Counted from the stretch's first letter, positions 16,231 through 26,048 are shown. The stretch is DNA of 64,000 bases from Pelagerythrobacter aerophilus (GCF_003581645.1 NZ_QXFK01000004.1:1-64000); one strand, 5' to 3'. Program-made: numbers and translations. Notes: a model not told the origin generated them from the sequence alone.

Positions 16231-18393
16231 ATGTTTGTCCGCGTTTCGTTGCCTGCTCTCGCCGTTGCACTCGCCTGGTCCGGCGGTGCCGCCGCGCAAT
16301 CGGCCGGTGCTGAGGCGGATAGCGACGCGGAAATCATCGTCAGCGCCACGCGCACCCAGCTTCCGCCGAGCGCGCTGCCGCTGACGATCGACGTGGTCGA
16401 TACCGAGGCGCTGCAGCAGCAGGTGCAGATCTCGGGCTCGACGGTCGATGCGGTCTCGGCCCTGCTGCCCTCGTTCTCCCCCACGCGCGAGAAGCTCTCC
16501 GGCTCGGGCGAGAGCCTGCGCGGCCGCTCGCCGCTCTACGCGATCAACGGCATCCCGCAGTCGACTCCGGTCCGCGACGGATCGCGCGACGGATACACGA
16601 TCGATCCGTTCTTTATCGACCGGGTCGAGGTGATCTACGGCTCCAACGCGCTGCAGGGCATCGGCGCCACGGGCGGCGTGGTGAACCAGGTCACCGTCGG
16701 TGCACCGGCGGAAGACGGCGTTGCGGCGCGCACGCTGCTGCAGGCCAGCGCAGCGGACGGTTTCGACGGCGCCGCGATGGGCGGCAAGATCGGCGCGCTC
16801 CTCGGCTACCGCGCGGGCCCGTTCGATGCGACGGTCGGCGCGACGTTCGAGCAGCGCGGCGCCTATCGGGACGGGCATGGCAACAATATCGGTGTCGACG
16901 GTACCCAGGGCGAGGTCCAGGACAGCGACTCCTGGTCGGTGTTCGGCCGCTTCGGCTATCAGCTCAGCCCGAGCGCGCGGTTCGAGGTGATCGCCAACCG
17001 TTTCGAGCTGCAGGGCAACGGCAACTACGTGCTCGTGCCCGGCAATCGTACCGAGGGCATCCCCGCCAGCAGCGAGCGCGGCGTGATTCAGGGCGATCCG
17101 CCGACGAACCGGGCCGAGCTGCTCTCCGCCGCCCTGACCGACGACGATCTTGGCGGCGGCGCGTTCGCGGTGCAGGCCTTCTTCAGCCGCACGCGCGACG
17201 TATTCGGCGGCCTGGTCACCGACACGTTCCAGGACCCGGCGATCGATCCGACCGGCAACCTGTTCGACCAGTCCGCCAACCTGTCGCGCAAGCTCGGCGG
17301 CAAGATCAGCTACGAGCGCGCCGTGCCCGGCTTCGAGGATCTGACCGTCACCGCCGGGTTCGATGCGCTGTTCGACCGCACCGAGCAGTATCTGGTCCAG
17401 ACCGGCCGCGCCTGGGTGCCGGAGACCGACTTCCGCAGCTTCGCGCCGTTCGCCCAGGCGAACCTCGCCCTGTTCGGCGGTGCCGTGCGCCTTGCGGGCG
17501 GCCTGCGGTACGAGGACGTCAAGCTCGACGTCGGCGACTACCGGACGCTCGCCTCCTACGGCGCGGACGATCCGGACGATCTTTCCACTTACGAGCCCGT
17601 CGCCGTCGGCGGCGGCAGCCCCTCGTTCAATGACGTGCTGTGGAACGGCGGCGTAATCGTGGAGCCGATTGCGGGCCTGCGCGCCTATGGCAGCTATGCC
17701 GAAGGCTATACGATCGCCGACGTCGGCCGCATCCTGCGCGGGATCACCGAAGACGACGTCGACATCGATAACTACCTCGCGCTCGAACCGGTGATCTCCA
17801 ACAACCGCGAGATCGGGCTCGAATGGAAGCGCTGGGCGATCGACGCGGGCGTCAGCTACTTCTGGTCGTCGAGCGATCTCGGCTCGATCCTGGTGCTCGG
17901 GCAGGACGGCATCTTCAGCGTCTCGCGCCAGCCGATCCAGATCGAGGGGCTGGAGGCCAATATCGCCTGGCGCACGCCGCTGCCCGGACTCACGCTCAGC
18001 GCGGCTTACAGCGATATCGAGGGTCAGACCGACAGCAACGATGAAGACGAGCTGGTGAACAACGATCTCGACGGGGCCAACATCTCGCCGGACCGGCTCA
18101 ATCTCTCCGCAGACTATCGCAACGGTCCGTTCAGTGCCCGTCTGCAGTCGCGCTTCTATCTCTCGCGCACGTTCAACGACGCCAGCGTGGACACGGACTT
18201 CGAAGGCTACACGCTGCTCGACGCCTACCTGGCCTACCAGACCGGCGCCGGCGAATTCGCGCTCGCGGTGCAGAACCTCGCCGACGAGTACTACCTCACC
18301 TACGACAGCGACACCGTGCGCACGTCGGACAACAACCGCTTCTACGCCGGTCGCGGGCGCACCTTCACCTTGAGCTGGCGCGGCGCCTTCTGA
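16231..18393 (+). CDS. TonB-dependent outer membrane receptor
   Basis: A 720-aa receptor with a signal peptide ending AAAQ, a TonB-box-like EIIVSATRT at about 35-43, a plug domain (about 45-160: GRSPLYAINGIPQ, FFIDRVEVIYGSNALQGIGA) and a 22-strand-type barrel ending in aromatic FTLSWRGAF. It imports a scarce ligand using TonB energy. The downstream PepSY membrane protein, whose start overlaps this stop (TGATG), points to ferric siderophore uptake. The exact ligand cannot be read. GGGGGAT lies just upstream of the ATG. Confidence 0.92.
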   Translation: MFVRVSLPALAVALAWSGGAAAQSAGAEADSDAEIIVSATRTQLPPSALPLTIDVVDTEALQQQVQISGSTVDAVSALLPSFSPTREKLSGSGESLRGRSPLYAINGIPQSTPVRDGSRDGYTIDPFFIDRVEVIYGSNALQGIGATGGVVNQVTVGAPAEDGVAARTLLQASAADGFDGAAMGGKIGALLGYRAGPFDATVGATFEQRGAYRDGHGNNIGVDGTQGEVQDSDSWSVFGRFGYQLSPSARFEVIANRFELQGNGNYVLVPGNRTEGIPASSERGVIQGDPPTNRAELLSAALTDDDLGGGAFAVQAFFSRTRDVFGGLVTDTFQDPAIDPTGNLFDQSANLSRKLGGKISYERAVPGFEDLTVTAGFDALFDRTEQYLVQTGRAWVPETDFRSFAPFAQANLALFGGAVRLAGGLRYEDVKLDVGDYRTLASYGADDPDDLSTYEPVAVGGGSPSFNDVLWNGGVIVEPIAGLRAYGSYAEGYTIADVGRILRGITEDDVDIDNYLALEPVISNNREIGLEWKRWAIDAGVSYFWSSSDLGSILVLGQDGIFSVSRQPIQIEGLEANIAWRTPLPGLTLSAAYSDIEGQTDSNDEDELVNNDLDGANISPDRLNLSADYRNGPFSARLQSRFYLSRTFNDASVDTDFEGYTLLDAYLAYQTGAGEFALAVQNLADEYYLTYDSDTVRTSDNNRFYAGRGRTFTLSWRGAF

Positions 18394-19499
18394 TGCGCCT
18401 GCTCGCCCTCCTGCACGGCTGGGCCGGGGGCATCGTCGGCCTGCTGCTGGCGGTGATCGGCCTCAGCGGCACGGTGCTGGTGTGGGAGGAGAGCTGGATC
18501 GGGCTGCCAGGGGCGGACGATCCGTTGACGGCGGACCCGGCCCTGATCGGACAGGCGGTGGCGGCGGCGATCGCGGAGGACCCTGCGCTCTCGCGCATCA
18601 CCTTCGCCAGCGACGACATGGGACTCCACCAGGCGATCTACGCCGACGGCGGCGGCGCCTATCTCACCCAGGCGGGCGCAGTTGTGGACCGGTGGGACAG
18701 TATGTGGGGCCGGCCGGAACTGTGGCTGTTCGACCTGCACCACTACCTGTTCATGGGAGAGGCCGGCGAATACGTGACCGGCGCGCTCGGCTTGCTGCTG
18801 CTGGCTTTCGCGGTGACAGGGCTGATCCTGTGGTGGCGCACCCGCAGGTCCTTCGCATTTCGCCTGTGGCCGGCCCGCTTCACCAAGGGAGCGATCATCC
18901 GCCAGCACCGCGATATCGGCGCGGTCGCCTCGCCGATCCTGATTCTGAGCGCGCTGACGGGCGCCTTCATGATATTTCCCGCCGTGTCGGATGCGCTGCT
19001 GACGCCCTGGGCCGAGCCCACGAAAGCAGCCGCCCCCGTGCCTGAAGGGCTTGCTCCCGGCACATCCGCCCCCGACTGGTCGACCGCGATGGCGAACGCG
19101 CAAGCCGCATTCCCCGAGGCCCGGTCGCGCCGTCTCATGCTTCCGAAGGAACCCGGCGCGCCGCTCACGCTGCGGATGAAGCAGAGCTTCGAATGGACGC
19201 CGAACGGCCGGACCTACGTCTATCTCGATCCGGCCACCGGCCAGGTTATCGGGACCGACGACCCGGCAACGGGCGATACCGCTTCGGCGATCACCGAAAA
19301 GTATTACCCGGTCCACGCGGGCAAGGTCGGCGGAGTGGCATGGCGGCTGGTGCTGACCTTCTCCGGCCTTGCGCTCGTGGTGCTCGGCACGCTCGCGACC
19401 TGGAGCTTCTGGTTCGGCAGCAAACGCTCGAAGTCGCGGAAGCGCCCGCGAGCGGCCAGCCCGCGCGCCTTCGTGCCGCGCCGGGCGGACCTGCCCTGA
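18393..19499 (+). CDS. PepSY-associated membrane protein (iron uptake)
   Basis: A 368-aa inner-membrane protein of the PepSY_TM family. Membrane segments are visible near 8-28 (GWAGGIVGLLLAVIGLSGTV), about 128-150 (GALGLLLLAFAVTGLILWW), about 178-200 and about 315-340. Between them are periplasmic parts with FDLHHYLFMGEAG and YYPVHAGKVGG. Conserved histidines suggest heme- or metal-linked reduction; relatives reduce or release iron from siderophores in the periplasm. Start and upstream stop share one base, so translation is coupled to the receptor. The C-terminus is basic and faces the cytoplasm. Confidence 0.85.
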   Translation: MRLLALLHGWAGGIVGLLLAVIGLSGTVLVWEESWIGLPGADDPLTADPALIGQAVAAAIAEDPALSRITFASDDMGLHQAIYADGGGAYLTQAGAVVDRWDSMWGRPELWLFDLHHYLFMGEAGEYVTGALGLLLLAFAVTGLILWWRTRRSFAFRLWPARFTKGAIIRQHRDIGAVASPILILSALTGAFMIFPAVSDALLTPWAEPTKAAAPVPEGLAPGTSAPDWSTAMANAQAAFPEARSRRLMLPKEPGAPLTLRMKQSFEWTPNGRTYVYLDPATGQVIGTDDPATGDTASAITEKYYPVHAGKVGGVAWRLVLTFSGLALVVLGTLATWSFWFGSKRSKSRKRPRAASPRAFVPRRADLP

Positions 19500-19560
19500 T
19501 CGCACGGCCCCGTAGCGCGGCGCCGGATTAGGGGTTACGGCTGGCGCGCTCCGGCGGGAC

Positions 19561-20925
19561 ATGCGCCGGAGGCCGCGAGGAGCCCAGGCGATTTCTACCC
19601 CCTCCCCTGCCGCTGCGCTCGACACCCGGGTCATCTGGGCGATCGCCCTTCCCGCGATGGCCACCAACGTCGCGACCGCCCTGATCGGGCTCGGTGACAT
19701 GTGGATCGTCGGCCGGCTGGAGGATGCCGCGGCACAGGGCGCCGTCGATGTCGGCGCACGGCTGTTCGCGGTGCTGTTCACCGTGATGAACTTTCTCAAG
19801 ACCGGGACGACCGGGCTCGTCGCACAGGCGGGGACGCGCAGCGGGGCGCACGAGCAGGCGGCGATATTGCTGCGGGGCGCGGCGATCGGGATAGCGATCG
19901 CGGCCCTGTTGCTGATCGCCAAGCCGGTGCTGATGCCGGTGCTGCTGGGGGTACTGGGCGCGCAGGGCGATGTGCTTGCGGCCGCCCGCACATACGCCGA
20001 GATCCGCTACTGGACCGCGCCGGGTGTGATGCTCAATCTCGCGCTGATCGGCTATCTCGTGGGACGGCGGCAGATGGCTGCGGTGCTCGTGTTCGAGGTC
20101 GCGTACAACCTGCTCAATGTCGCGCTGGGGCTGTGGTTCGTGCTCGGGCTCGACATGGGTATCGCCGGGGTCGGCTGGTCGAGCTTCGCCGCGGAATACG
20201 CCAAGCTCGCCGCGGTCGCGGCCTTCGTGCTGCGGGGCGAGCAGGGGCGCACGATCATCGATGCCGCGCGCGAGCGGACGGTGCTGCGGTGGGCGAGCCT
20301 CAAGCCATTCCTCTCGCTCAACCGCGACCTGTTTCTGCGCACCGTCGTGCTGATGGTGGCGCTGGCCGCGCTGACCCGGCTGAGCGCCGAGCGCGGGGCG
20401 GTGGTGCTCGCAGCCAACGGCATTCTCTACCAGATGTTCGTCTTCACCGCGCTGCTGCTCGACGGGTTCGAGAACGCCGCCCAGGTGCTGAACGGCGAGC
20501 GGGCGGGCGCAGCGGACCGCGAAGGCTTCGCGCGCTACATCAAGGCGATCCTGCTGCGCGGATTCGGCGCGGCGGCGCTGGTTGCCCTCGCCTTCGCAGT
20601 TCTGGCCGATCCGATCCTCGCCAGCTTCGCCGCGACCGACGCGGTGGCGGAGGCGGCCCAGCAGCAGGCATTCTGGCTGATCCTGATCCCCTTCGCCGGC
20701 GTCGCCGGCTTCGTGTTCGACGGCGTGTTCGTCGGCGCGAGCTGGACGCGGGCGCTGCTCGTTTCGATGCTCGGCGCCGCTGTGGTCTATGCCGGGGTAC
20801 TGTGGCTCGCCTGGCCGCACGGCAACTGGGGCCTGTGGCTCGCCTTCACGCTGTTCCTCGTCGCGCGCGCCACGATCCAGGCGGCGATGCTTCCCCGGCT
20901 CATGCGGCGCGAACTGGGCCGCTAG
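19561..20925 (+). CDS. MATE-family multidrug/metabolite exporter (DinF-like)
   Basis: A 454-aa protein with about 12 hydrophobic segments in two homologous halves. The first half shows LPAMATNVATALIGLGDMWIVG and the second begins near LNRDLFLRTVVLMVALAALT with an arginine/aspartate pair typical of the DinF branch. It exports cationic or organic compounds using Na+ or H+; the substrate is unknown. The start at 19561 gives a basic N-terminus before the first segment. Its end overlaps the convergent DUF421 gene by 4 nt. Confidence 0.88.
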   Translation: MRRRPRGAQAISTPSPAAALDTRVIWAIALPAMATNVATALIGLGDMWIVGRLEDAAAQGAVDVGARLFAVLFTVMNFLKTGTTGLVAQAGTRSGAHEQAAILLRGAAIGIAIAALLLIAKPVLMPVLLGVLGAQGDVLAAARTYAEIRYWTAPGVMLNLALIGYLVGRRQMAAVLVFEVAYNLLNVALGLWFVLGLDMGIAGVGWSSFAAEYAKLAAVAAFVLRGEQGRTIIDAARERTVLRWASLKPFLSLNRDLFLRTVVLMVALAALTRLSAERGAVVLAANGILYQMFVFTALLLDGFENAAQVLNGERAGAADREGFARYIKAILLRGFGAAALVALAFAVLADPILASFAATDAVAEAAQQQAFWLILIPFAGVAGFVFDGVFVGASWTRALLVSMLGAAVVYAGVLWLAWPHGNWGLWLAFTLFLVARATIQAAMLPRLMRRELGR

Positions 20926-21410
20926 CGTTGCTGCTCAACGCCCTCGAGCAGGCGCTCGCTGGTCGTTTCACCGTGCAGAACGCTGACGTCGCCGGTGGTT
21001 TCGAGCACGACCGCGCGCACTTGCGACATGTCGGAGACGTTGGCCTCGCGCAGCTTGGCGAACAGGTCGCTCTCCGCCACGCGGGTCCGGTCGAGCGCGC
21101 CACGAAGAATCTCGCCGTCGCGCATCAGCAGCACCGGTTCGTTCTGGATCACGTTCTCGATCGCCGGAGAGATCCTGCGCAGCCGTGCCGCGCTCCATTG
21201 CGCGACGAACAGGCCCGCCATCGCCACCAGCGGCTGGGCGAACCCGCTCCAGCTGTCCGCCTGCGACGCGCCGGCGACGAGACTGCCGAGCGCGATCGTC
21301 ATGACGAAGTCGAAGCTGGTCATCTTGGACAGCGAGCGCAGCCCGTTGACCCTGACGAGCAATACCACCCACGCGAGCGCGGCGACCGCGAGCAGCAGGC
21401 CGCGCGCCAC
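20922..21410 (-). CDS. DUF421 (YetF-type) membrane protein
   Basis: A 162-aa protein with two or three N-terminal membrane segments (ARGLLLAVAALAWVVLLVRV; FDFVMTIALGSLVAGA), the family hallmark LRSLSKMTSFDFV, and a C-terminal soluble YetF domain (NEPVLLMRDGEILRGALD ... LREANVSDMSQVRAVVLETTGD). Function is not established; YetF proteins are linked to spore or stress traits in other bacteria. The start is uncertain: GTG at 21410 is used, but similar residues (RPILFANDTLDIV) continue upstream to a stop at 21456, so a non-standard start is possible. Confidence 0.75.
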   Translation of the reverse strand: MARGLLLAVAALAWVVLLVRVNGLRSLSKMTSFDFVMTIALGSLVAGASQADSWSGFAQPLVAMAGLFVAQWSAARLRRISPAIENVIQNEPVLLMRDGEILRGALDRTRVAESDLFAKLREANVSDMSQVRAVVLETTGDVSVLHGETTSERLLEGVEQQR

Positions 21411-21472
21411 TATGTCGAGCGTATCGTTCGCGAACAGGATCGGCCGGTCCTTTCGTTACCGACCGATCAACG

Positions 21473-22849
21473 TCACTCGCCCTTGATCGGTCCCGGCTCG
21501 TTGGCGAGGATGCCGATCACCTGCGTCCACACCGCGACGTTCTGGCGGAGCTGCGCCGGGTCGATCTTGTCGAGCGTGTCGTCCGGTGTGTGGTGCAGAT
21601 CGAAGTAGCGCGTGCCGTCCTGCGACAGGTCGATGATCGCGCCGTTCTGGTCGCGCACGATGTTGATGTCCGCCCCGCCGGTTGCGACGCCGGTGCCGTT
21701 GGAAACGCCGAAGCGCGCCACGGCCGCCGCGATCTTCGCGTGGAGGTCGGGATTGCTCTCGCGGAAGTTGCTTCCGAACTGCCAGATGCGGTCCGCGCCG
21801 AAGTCGCTTTCGAGGCCGACCGCGATCGGCTCGGCGATGTGCGCGGCGGAATAGGCCTTGGAGCCCCACAGCCCCGTCTCCTCCGCTCCCGCGAACAGCA
21901 CGCGGATCGTGCGCAGCGGCTGGCCCGCGGCGGCGGCGTGCTTGGCGGCCGCGGCGACGATGCCGCAGCCCGCGCCGTCGTCGATCGCGCCGGTGCCGAG
22001 ATCCCAGCTGTCGATATGGCAGGCGACGAGCACCGGCGGCAGCGAGGGATCGCGCCCGACGATCTCACCCACGACGTTGCCGCTCGTGGTCGTGCCGAGA
22101 TCGCGCGGGGTGAGCACGAGCTTCATGCGGACCGGCCCCTTGGCGCGGTCGAACATCCGTTCCAGGTTGGCGGCGTCCGGGAGCGATAGCGCGCCCGCAG
22201 GGATCGGCGCCACGCCTTCGGGGAACGAGGTGCCGCCGGCGTGCGGGTTACGGTGATGGTCGGTGCCGACCGACTTGATCACGCTCCCGATCGCGCCCTT
22301 GCTCGCGGCGATCCCCGCGCCGACCCAGCGCGCCGGGCCGGCGAAGCCGTATTGCGAACCGTCCTGCGTCGGCGTCATCGAATGGCTGATATAGGCGATC
22401 TTGCCCTTGAGGCTCCCCGCCGGCGCGGCCTGGAGCGCCGCGACGCTTTCGAACTCGACCACTTCGGCGGTGATTCCCTCCGGCCCGGTCGAGGCGCTGC
22501 CGCCCAGCGCCGTCACATGGAACGGCTGCGGATAGGGGCTGACGATCTCGGCGGTCTCGGTGCCGCGGACCCAGGTCTCCATCTGGAACGGCTCGTCGGC
22601 GACGTTGGCGAAGCCGTTGGCCTTGAGCCATGCGACCGACCAGTCGCGCCCGCGCTTCTCCGCCTCGGTGCCGGCCTGGCGCGGCCCGACCTCGGTCGTG
22701 ATTCCCTCGACGAAGTCCCACGCGAGCGTGTCGCTTTCGAGCGCAGCATCGGCGCTTGCAGCGGCGGCGGGGGTTTCGGAAGCGACGGTCTGCGCGGCGG
22801 CGAGCGTCGGGAGCGATGCGGCGGCGAGCGCCAGTGCCAGAGTCCTCAT
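21473..22849 (-). CDS. Exported M28-family metallopeptidase
   Basis: A 458-aa di-zinc aminopeptidase/carboxypeptidase. The signal peptide (MRTLALALAAASLPTLAAAQ) decides the start at 22849; 65 upstream codons belong to another frame's gene. A PA-type insert lies in the middle. The M28 ligands are visible: ACHIDSWDLGTGAIDD (His and Asp), FAGAEETGLWG (catalytic Glu pair), LESDFGAD (Asp) and FDLHHTPDDT (His). It should trim peptides in the periplasm or outside. The start lies 113 bp from the divergent ettA start. Confidence 0.9.
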   Translation of the reverse strand: MRTLALALAAASLPTLAAAQTVASETPAAAASADAALESDTLAWDFVEGITTEVGPRQAGTEAEKRGRDWSVAWLKANGFANVADEPFQMETWVRGTETAEIVSPYPQPFHVTALGGSASTGPEGITAEVVEFESVAALQAAPAGSLKGKIAYISHSMTPTQDGSQYGFAGPARWVGAGIAASKGAIGSVIKSVGTDHHRNPHAGGTSFPEGVAPIPAGALSLPDAANLERMFDRAKGPVRMKLVLTPRDLGTTTSGNVVGEIVGRDPSLPPVLVACHIDSWDLGTGAIDDGAGCGIVAAAAKHAAAAGQPLRTIRVLFAGAEETGLWGSKAYSAAHIAEPIAVGLESDFGADRIWQFGSNFRESNPDLHAKIAAAVARFGVSNGTGVATGGADINIVRDQNGAIIDLSQDGTRYFDLHHTPDDTLDKIDPAQLRQNVAVWTQVIGILANEPGPIKGE

Positions 22850-22961
22850 GGGTGCGCTTGCTATCGGCGTCTTGCGGCCAAGTCCAGCTTGCCCGCGCCC
22901 GCCCCAACGCCTATCTGCGCGCCAACTCTCGAAACACCCGTTTTTACCCGAAGGACGACTG

Positions 22962-24641
22962 ATGGCCGCCCAATACGCATTCGTCATGAAGAACATGACC
23001 AAGACTTTCCCCGGCGCGCAGAAGCCGGTGCTGCAGGACATCAACCTGCAGTTCTACCAGGGCGCGAAGATCGGCATCGTCGGCCCCAACGGCGCGGGCA
23101 AGTCGACCCTGATGAAGATCATGGCCGGGATCGACACCGACTTCACCGGCGAAGCCTGGCCGGGCGAGAACATCACCGTCGGCTACCTGCCGCAGGAGCC
23201 GGAGCTCGACCCGTCGAAGTCCGTGCTCGAGAACGTCAAGGACGGCGCGCGCGACGTCGCGGACATGGTCGACCGCTTCAACGCGATCAGCGCCGAAATG
23301 GGCGATCCCCAGGACGACACCGATTTCGACGCGCTGATGGAGGAGATGGGCACGCTCCAGGAGAAGATCGACGCGGTCGACGGGTGGACGCTCGACAACC
23401 AGCTCGAAATCGCCATGGAGGCGCTGCGCTGCCCGCCCGGCGACTGGCCCGTCACCGATCTTTCGGGTGGTGAGAAGCGCCGCGTGGCGCTTACCCGCCT
23501 GCTGATCCAGAAACCCAGCATCCTGCTGCTGGACGAGCCGACCAACCACCTCGATGCCGAAAGCGTCGAATGGCTCGAAAACCACCTCAAGGAATATGCC
23601 GGCGCGGTGCTGATGATCACCCACGACCGCTACTTCCTCGACCACGTCGTCGGCTGGATTCTCGAGCTCGATCGCGGCAACTACTTCCCTTACGAGGGCA
23701 ACTACTCGACCTACCTGGAGAAGAAGGCCAAGCGCCTCGAGCAGGAATCGCGCGAGGAGAGCGGGCGGCAGAAATCGCTCAGCCGCGAGCTCGAGTGGAT
23801 CCGGCAGACGCCCTCCGCGCGGCAGACCAAGTCCAAGGCGCGTATCCGCAAGTTCGAGCAGCTTCAGGAAGCGCAGAACGACCGCAAGCCGGGCAAGGCG
23901 CAGATCGTCATCCAGGTGCCCGAGCGTCTCGGCGGCAAGGTGATCGAGGCCAAGAACATCTCCAAGGCCTATGGCGACAAGCTGCTGTTCGAGAACCTCT
24001 CGTTCATGCTGCCCCCGGGCGGCATCGTCGGCGTGATCGGCCCGAACGGCGCCGGCAAGTCCACGCTGTTCAAGATTCTCACCGGCAAGGAAGAACCCGA
24101 CAGCGGCAGCGTCGAGATCGGCGACACCGTGCGCCTCGGCTATGTCGATCAGAGCCGCGACCACCTCGACCCCAAGCACAACGTGTGGGAGGAGATCTCC
24201 GACGGGCTCGACTACATGAAGGTCAACGGCCACGACATGTCGACGCGCGCCTACGTCGGTGCGTTCAACTTCAAGGGCCAGGACCAGCAGAAGAACGTCG
24301 GCAAGCTCTCGGGCGGTGAGCGCAACCGCGTCCACATGGCCAAGATGCTCAAGCAGGGCGGCAACGTCCTGCTGCTAGACGAGCCGACCAACGACCTCGA
24401 CGTCGAAACGCTCGGTGCGCTGGAAGAGGCGATCGAGAACTTCGCCGGCTGCGCCGTGGTCATCTCGCACGACCGTTTCTTCCTCGACCGCTTGGCGACG
24501 CACATCCTCGCGTTCGAGGGCAACAGCCACGTCGAGTGGTTCGAAGGCAACTTCGAAGCCTACGAGGAAGACAAGCGTCGCCGCCTCGGCGACGCAGCCG
24601 ACCGTCCGACGCGTCTGGCCTACAAGAAGCTCACCCGCTGA
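22962..24641 (+). CDS. ettA: Energy-dependent translational throttle protein EttA (ABC-F)
   Basis: A 559-aa ABC-F protein of typical EttA length. There are two ATPase domains, each with Walker A GPNGAGKST and signature LSGGE(K/R)(R/N)R; Walker B boxes are LLLDEPTNHLD and LLLDEPTNDLD. The interdomain linker is the charged helical region near 245-300 (YLEKKAKRLEQESREESGRQ). EttA binds the ribosomal E site and gates the first peptide bonds according to ATP level. The start at 22962 has AAGGA about 7 nt upstream; the longer upstream frame antisense to the peptidase gene is not part of it. Confidence 0.95.
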   Translation: MAAQYAFVMKNMTKTFPGAQKPVLQDINLQFYQGAKIGIVGPNGAGKSTLMKIMAGIDTDFTGEAWPGENITVGYLPQEPELDPSKSVLENVKDGARDVADMVDRFNAISAEMGDPQDDTDFDALMEEMGTLQEKIDAVDGWTLDNQLEIAMEALRCPPGDWPVTDLSGGEKRRVALTRLLIQKPSILLLDEPTNHLDAESVEWLENHLKEYAGAVLMITHDRYFLDHVVGWILELDRGNYFPYEGNYSTYLEKKAKRLEQESREESGRQKSLSRELEWIRQTPSARQTKSKARIRKFEQLQEAQNDRKPGKAQIVIQVPERLGGKVIEAKNISKAYGDKLLFENLSFMLPPGGIVGVIGPNGAGKSTLFKILTGKEEPDSGSVEIGDTVRLGYVDQSRDHLDPKHNVWEEISDGLDYMKVNGHDMSTRAYVGAFNFKGQDQQKNVGKLSGGERNRVHMAKMLKQGGNVLLLDEPTNDLDVETLGALEEAIENFAGCAVVISHDRFFLDRLATHILAFEGNSHVEWFEGNFEAYEEDKRRRLGDAADRPTRLAYKKLTR

Positions 24642-24650
24642 CGTCCTTCT

Positions 24651-24670
24651 CCCTCCCGCTTGCGGGAGGG
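24651..24670 (+). terminator. Hairpin after ettA
   Basis: The 9-bp stem ccctcccgc/gcgggaggg with a TT loop lies 9 nt after the ettA stop. There is no T-run right after it, so it may act as a weak terminator or be a copy of a dispersed CCTCCCGC palindrome also seen at 37265-37278. Confidence 0.5.
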
Positions 24671-24781
24671 GCCGGGGTGGGCCTGCCTCCGCTGCCATCC
24701 CGCCAGAGGAAACGCAGCGGGGGAGGCTTTCTTTGTGAAACACTCGCTCGGCCCCGGCGTTCTCCTTCCGAGGAGAAGCCG

Positions 24782-25132
24782 ATGCGATCGACCCGGGAAG
24801 TCATCGAGGATCACCTCGCGCTGCGGCGCGAGCATGATCTGGGTGCGGATGTCGAGCGGAACTACGCCGACGACCTGCTCGTCATGGCGAAGGACGGCGT
24901 GTTCCGCGGCAAGGACGGGATTCGCAAGACGGCCCGCATCCTCCAGGAAAACCTGCCCGACGCCACCTATCGCTACGAACTGCTGCGGGTGGCCGACGAC
25001 TACGCCCTGCTCGGCTGGTCCGCCACCGCCGCCAACGGCGCGCGCACGCGCCACGGCGCCGACGCCTTCGTGGTGAAGGACGGCCTGATCGCCGTGCAGA
25101 TCATCCACTACGACGTGGCACCGCCGGACTAG
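24782..25132 (+). CDS. SnoaL-like (NTF2-fold) protein
   Basis: A 116-aa small alpha-beta barrel protein. EVIEDHLALRREHDLGADVERNYADD at the N-terminus and later KDGIRKTARILQENLP are typical of the SnoaL-like/NTF2 polyketide cyclase superfamily. The fold serves many functions, and catalytic residues cannot be assigned here. The start at 24782 has GAGGAGAAGCC just before it. It stands alone, converging on the DUF2267 gene. Confidence 0.75.
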   Translation: MRSTREVIEDHLALRREHDLGADVERNYADDLLVMAKDGVFRGKDGIRKTARILQENLPDATYRYELLRVADDYALLGWSATAANGARTRHGADAFVVKDGLIAVQIIHYDVAPPD

Positions 25133-25163
25133 GGCTTGCCCATGACGGGCGTGCTCGAAGCCC

Positions 25164-25601
25164 TCAGGCCACTTCCTCCGCGCTCCGCCAGAGGTCGCGG
25201 ATGCCCTCGGGCAGGATCGCCTTGACCTTTTCGACCTGCCCGGTGTCGATGTTGCGCGACAGCACATCGAACACCGTCCGGATCGCCTCCTCCGGATCGA
25301 CCGGCCGGGTGTCGGCCAGCCATTCGGTCACTTCGGCGACGAACGCCTCGCGGCTGCATCGGACCGGCTGGCGTGCGGGCTGGTACTGGTCGTAGTAGAC
25401 CCCGCGCACGAGAAGCGGAAGCTGCGCGCCCAGATGGGCGGCTTCCTCCACCGGCAGGCGATCGCGCAGCTTGTGCAGCACGGTGCTCAGCACTTTCCAT
25501 GCTGCCTGCCGGTCGGGGCCGAGCCGCTCCATGATCTGATCGAGCCAGATGTTGGTCGTCTGCAGGGTCTTGTCGAATACCTCGAGGCCGTTGGCACTCA
25601 T
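25164..25601 (-). CDS. DUF2267 protein
   Basis: A 145-aa helical protein matching DUF2267 (TLQTTNIWLDQIMERLG, AWKVLSTVLHKLRDRLP, LGAQLPLLVRGVYYDQYQP, VFDVLSRNIDTGQVEKVKAILP). The family resembles a tandem four-helix repeat, and its function is unknown. It is usually found with stress-related small genes, and here it lies 21 nt after the CBS gene on the same strand, so the two are probably co-transcribed. Confidence 0.85.
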   Translation of the reverse strand: MSANGLEVFDKTLQTTNIWLDQIMERLGPDRQAAWKVLSTVLHKLRDRLPVEEAAHLGAQLPLLVRGVYYDQYQPARQPVRCSREAFVAEVTEWLADTRPVDPEEAIRTVFDVLSRNIDTGQVEKVKAILPEGIRDLWRSAEEVA

Positions 25602-25622
25602 CGGTTTTCTCCTGTCTGCGGG

Positions 25623-26048
25623 TCAGGTCGCGTGGAGGCCGCCCGGCTGCGCGATCTGGTGCAATGCCTCGCCGCTGTCGCGCTCGTCCTTCTTGGCGAG
25701 GTCGCCGATCGAGACAATGCCGACCAGACGCTTGTCGCGGTCGACCACCGGCATCCGGCGAAGCTGCTGGTCGCCCATGTTCTCGAGCACTTCGTTGGCA
25801 TCGTCGTCGGCGTAGCAGTACCGGACCTCGCCGCTCATGGCCTCGCGCACGGGCGTGCCGCATTCGCGCCCCTTGGCCACGGCGCGAACCGCGATGTCGC
25901 GGTCGGTGATCATGCCCACGAGCCGGTCGTCCTGCCCAACCGGAAGGACGCCGGCATTGATGCGATCCATGATCGTTGCCGCCTGTTGAATCGTGTCGTC
26001 CGGGCTCGCCACCTGGACGTCTCTCGTCATACATTCGCTGACTTGCAT
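25623..26048 (-). CDS. Two-CBS-domain protein
   Basis: A 141-aa protein made of two CBS motifs: about 3-60 (MTRDVQVASPDDTIQQAATI ... LVGMITDRDIAVRAVAKG) and about 65-125 (AMSGEVRYCYADDDANEVLE ... RLVGIVSIGDLAKKDE). Paired CBS domains bind adenosyl nucleotides and act as energy or redox sensors. It is upstream of the DUF2267 gene in a likely two-gene operon. The partner it regulates is not evident. Confidence 0.9.
   Translation of the reverse strand: MQVSECMTRDVQVASPDDTIQQAATIMDRINAGVLPVGQDDRLVGMITDRDIAVRAVAKGRECGTPVREAMSGEVRYCYADDDANEVLENMGDQQLRRMPVVDRDKRLVGIVSIGDLAKKDERDSGEALHQIAQPGGLHAT

Noticed and set aside
22560-22961. N-terminal extension of EttA
   Set aside because: It overlaps the divergent M28 peptidase gene and its promoter; EttA homologues start at MAAQYAFVMKNMTK.
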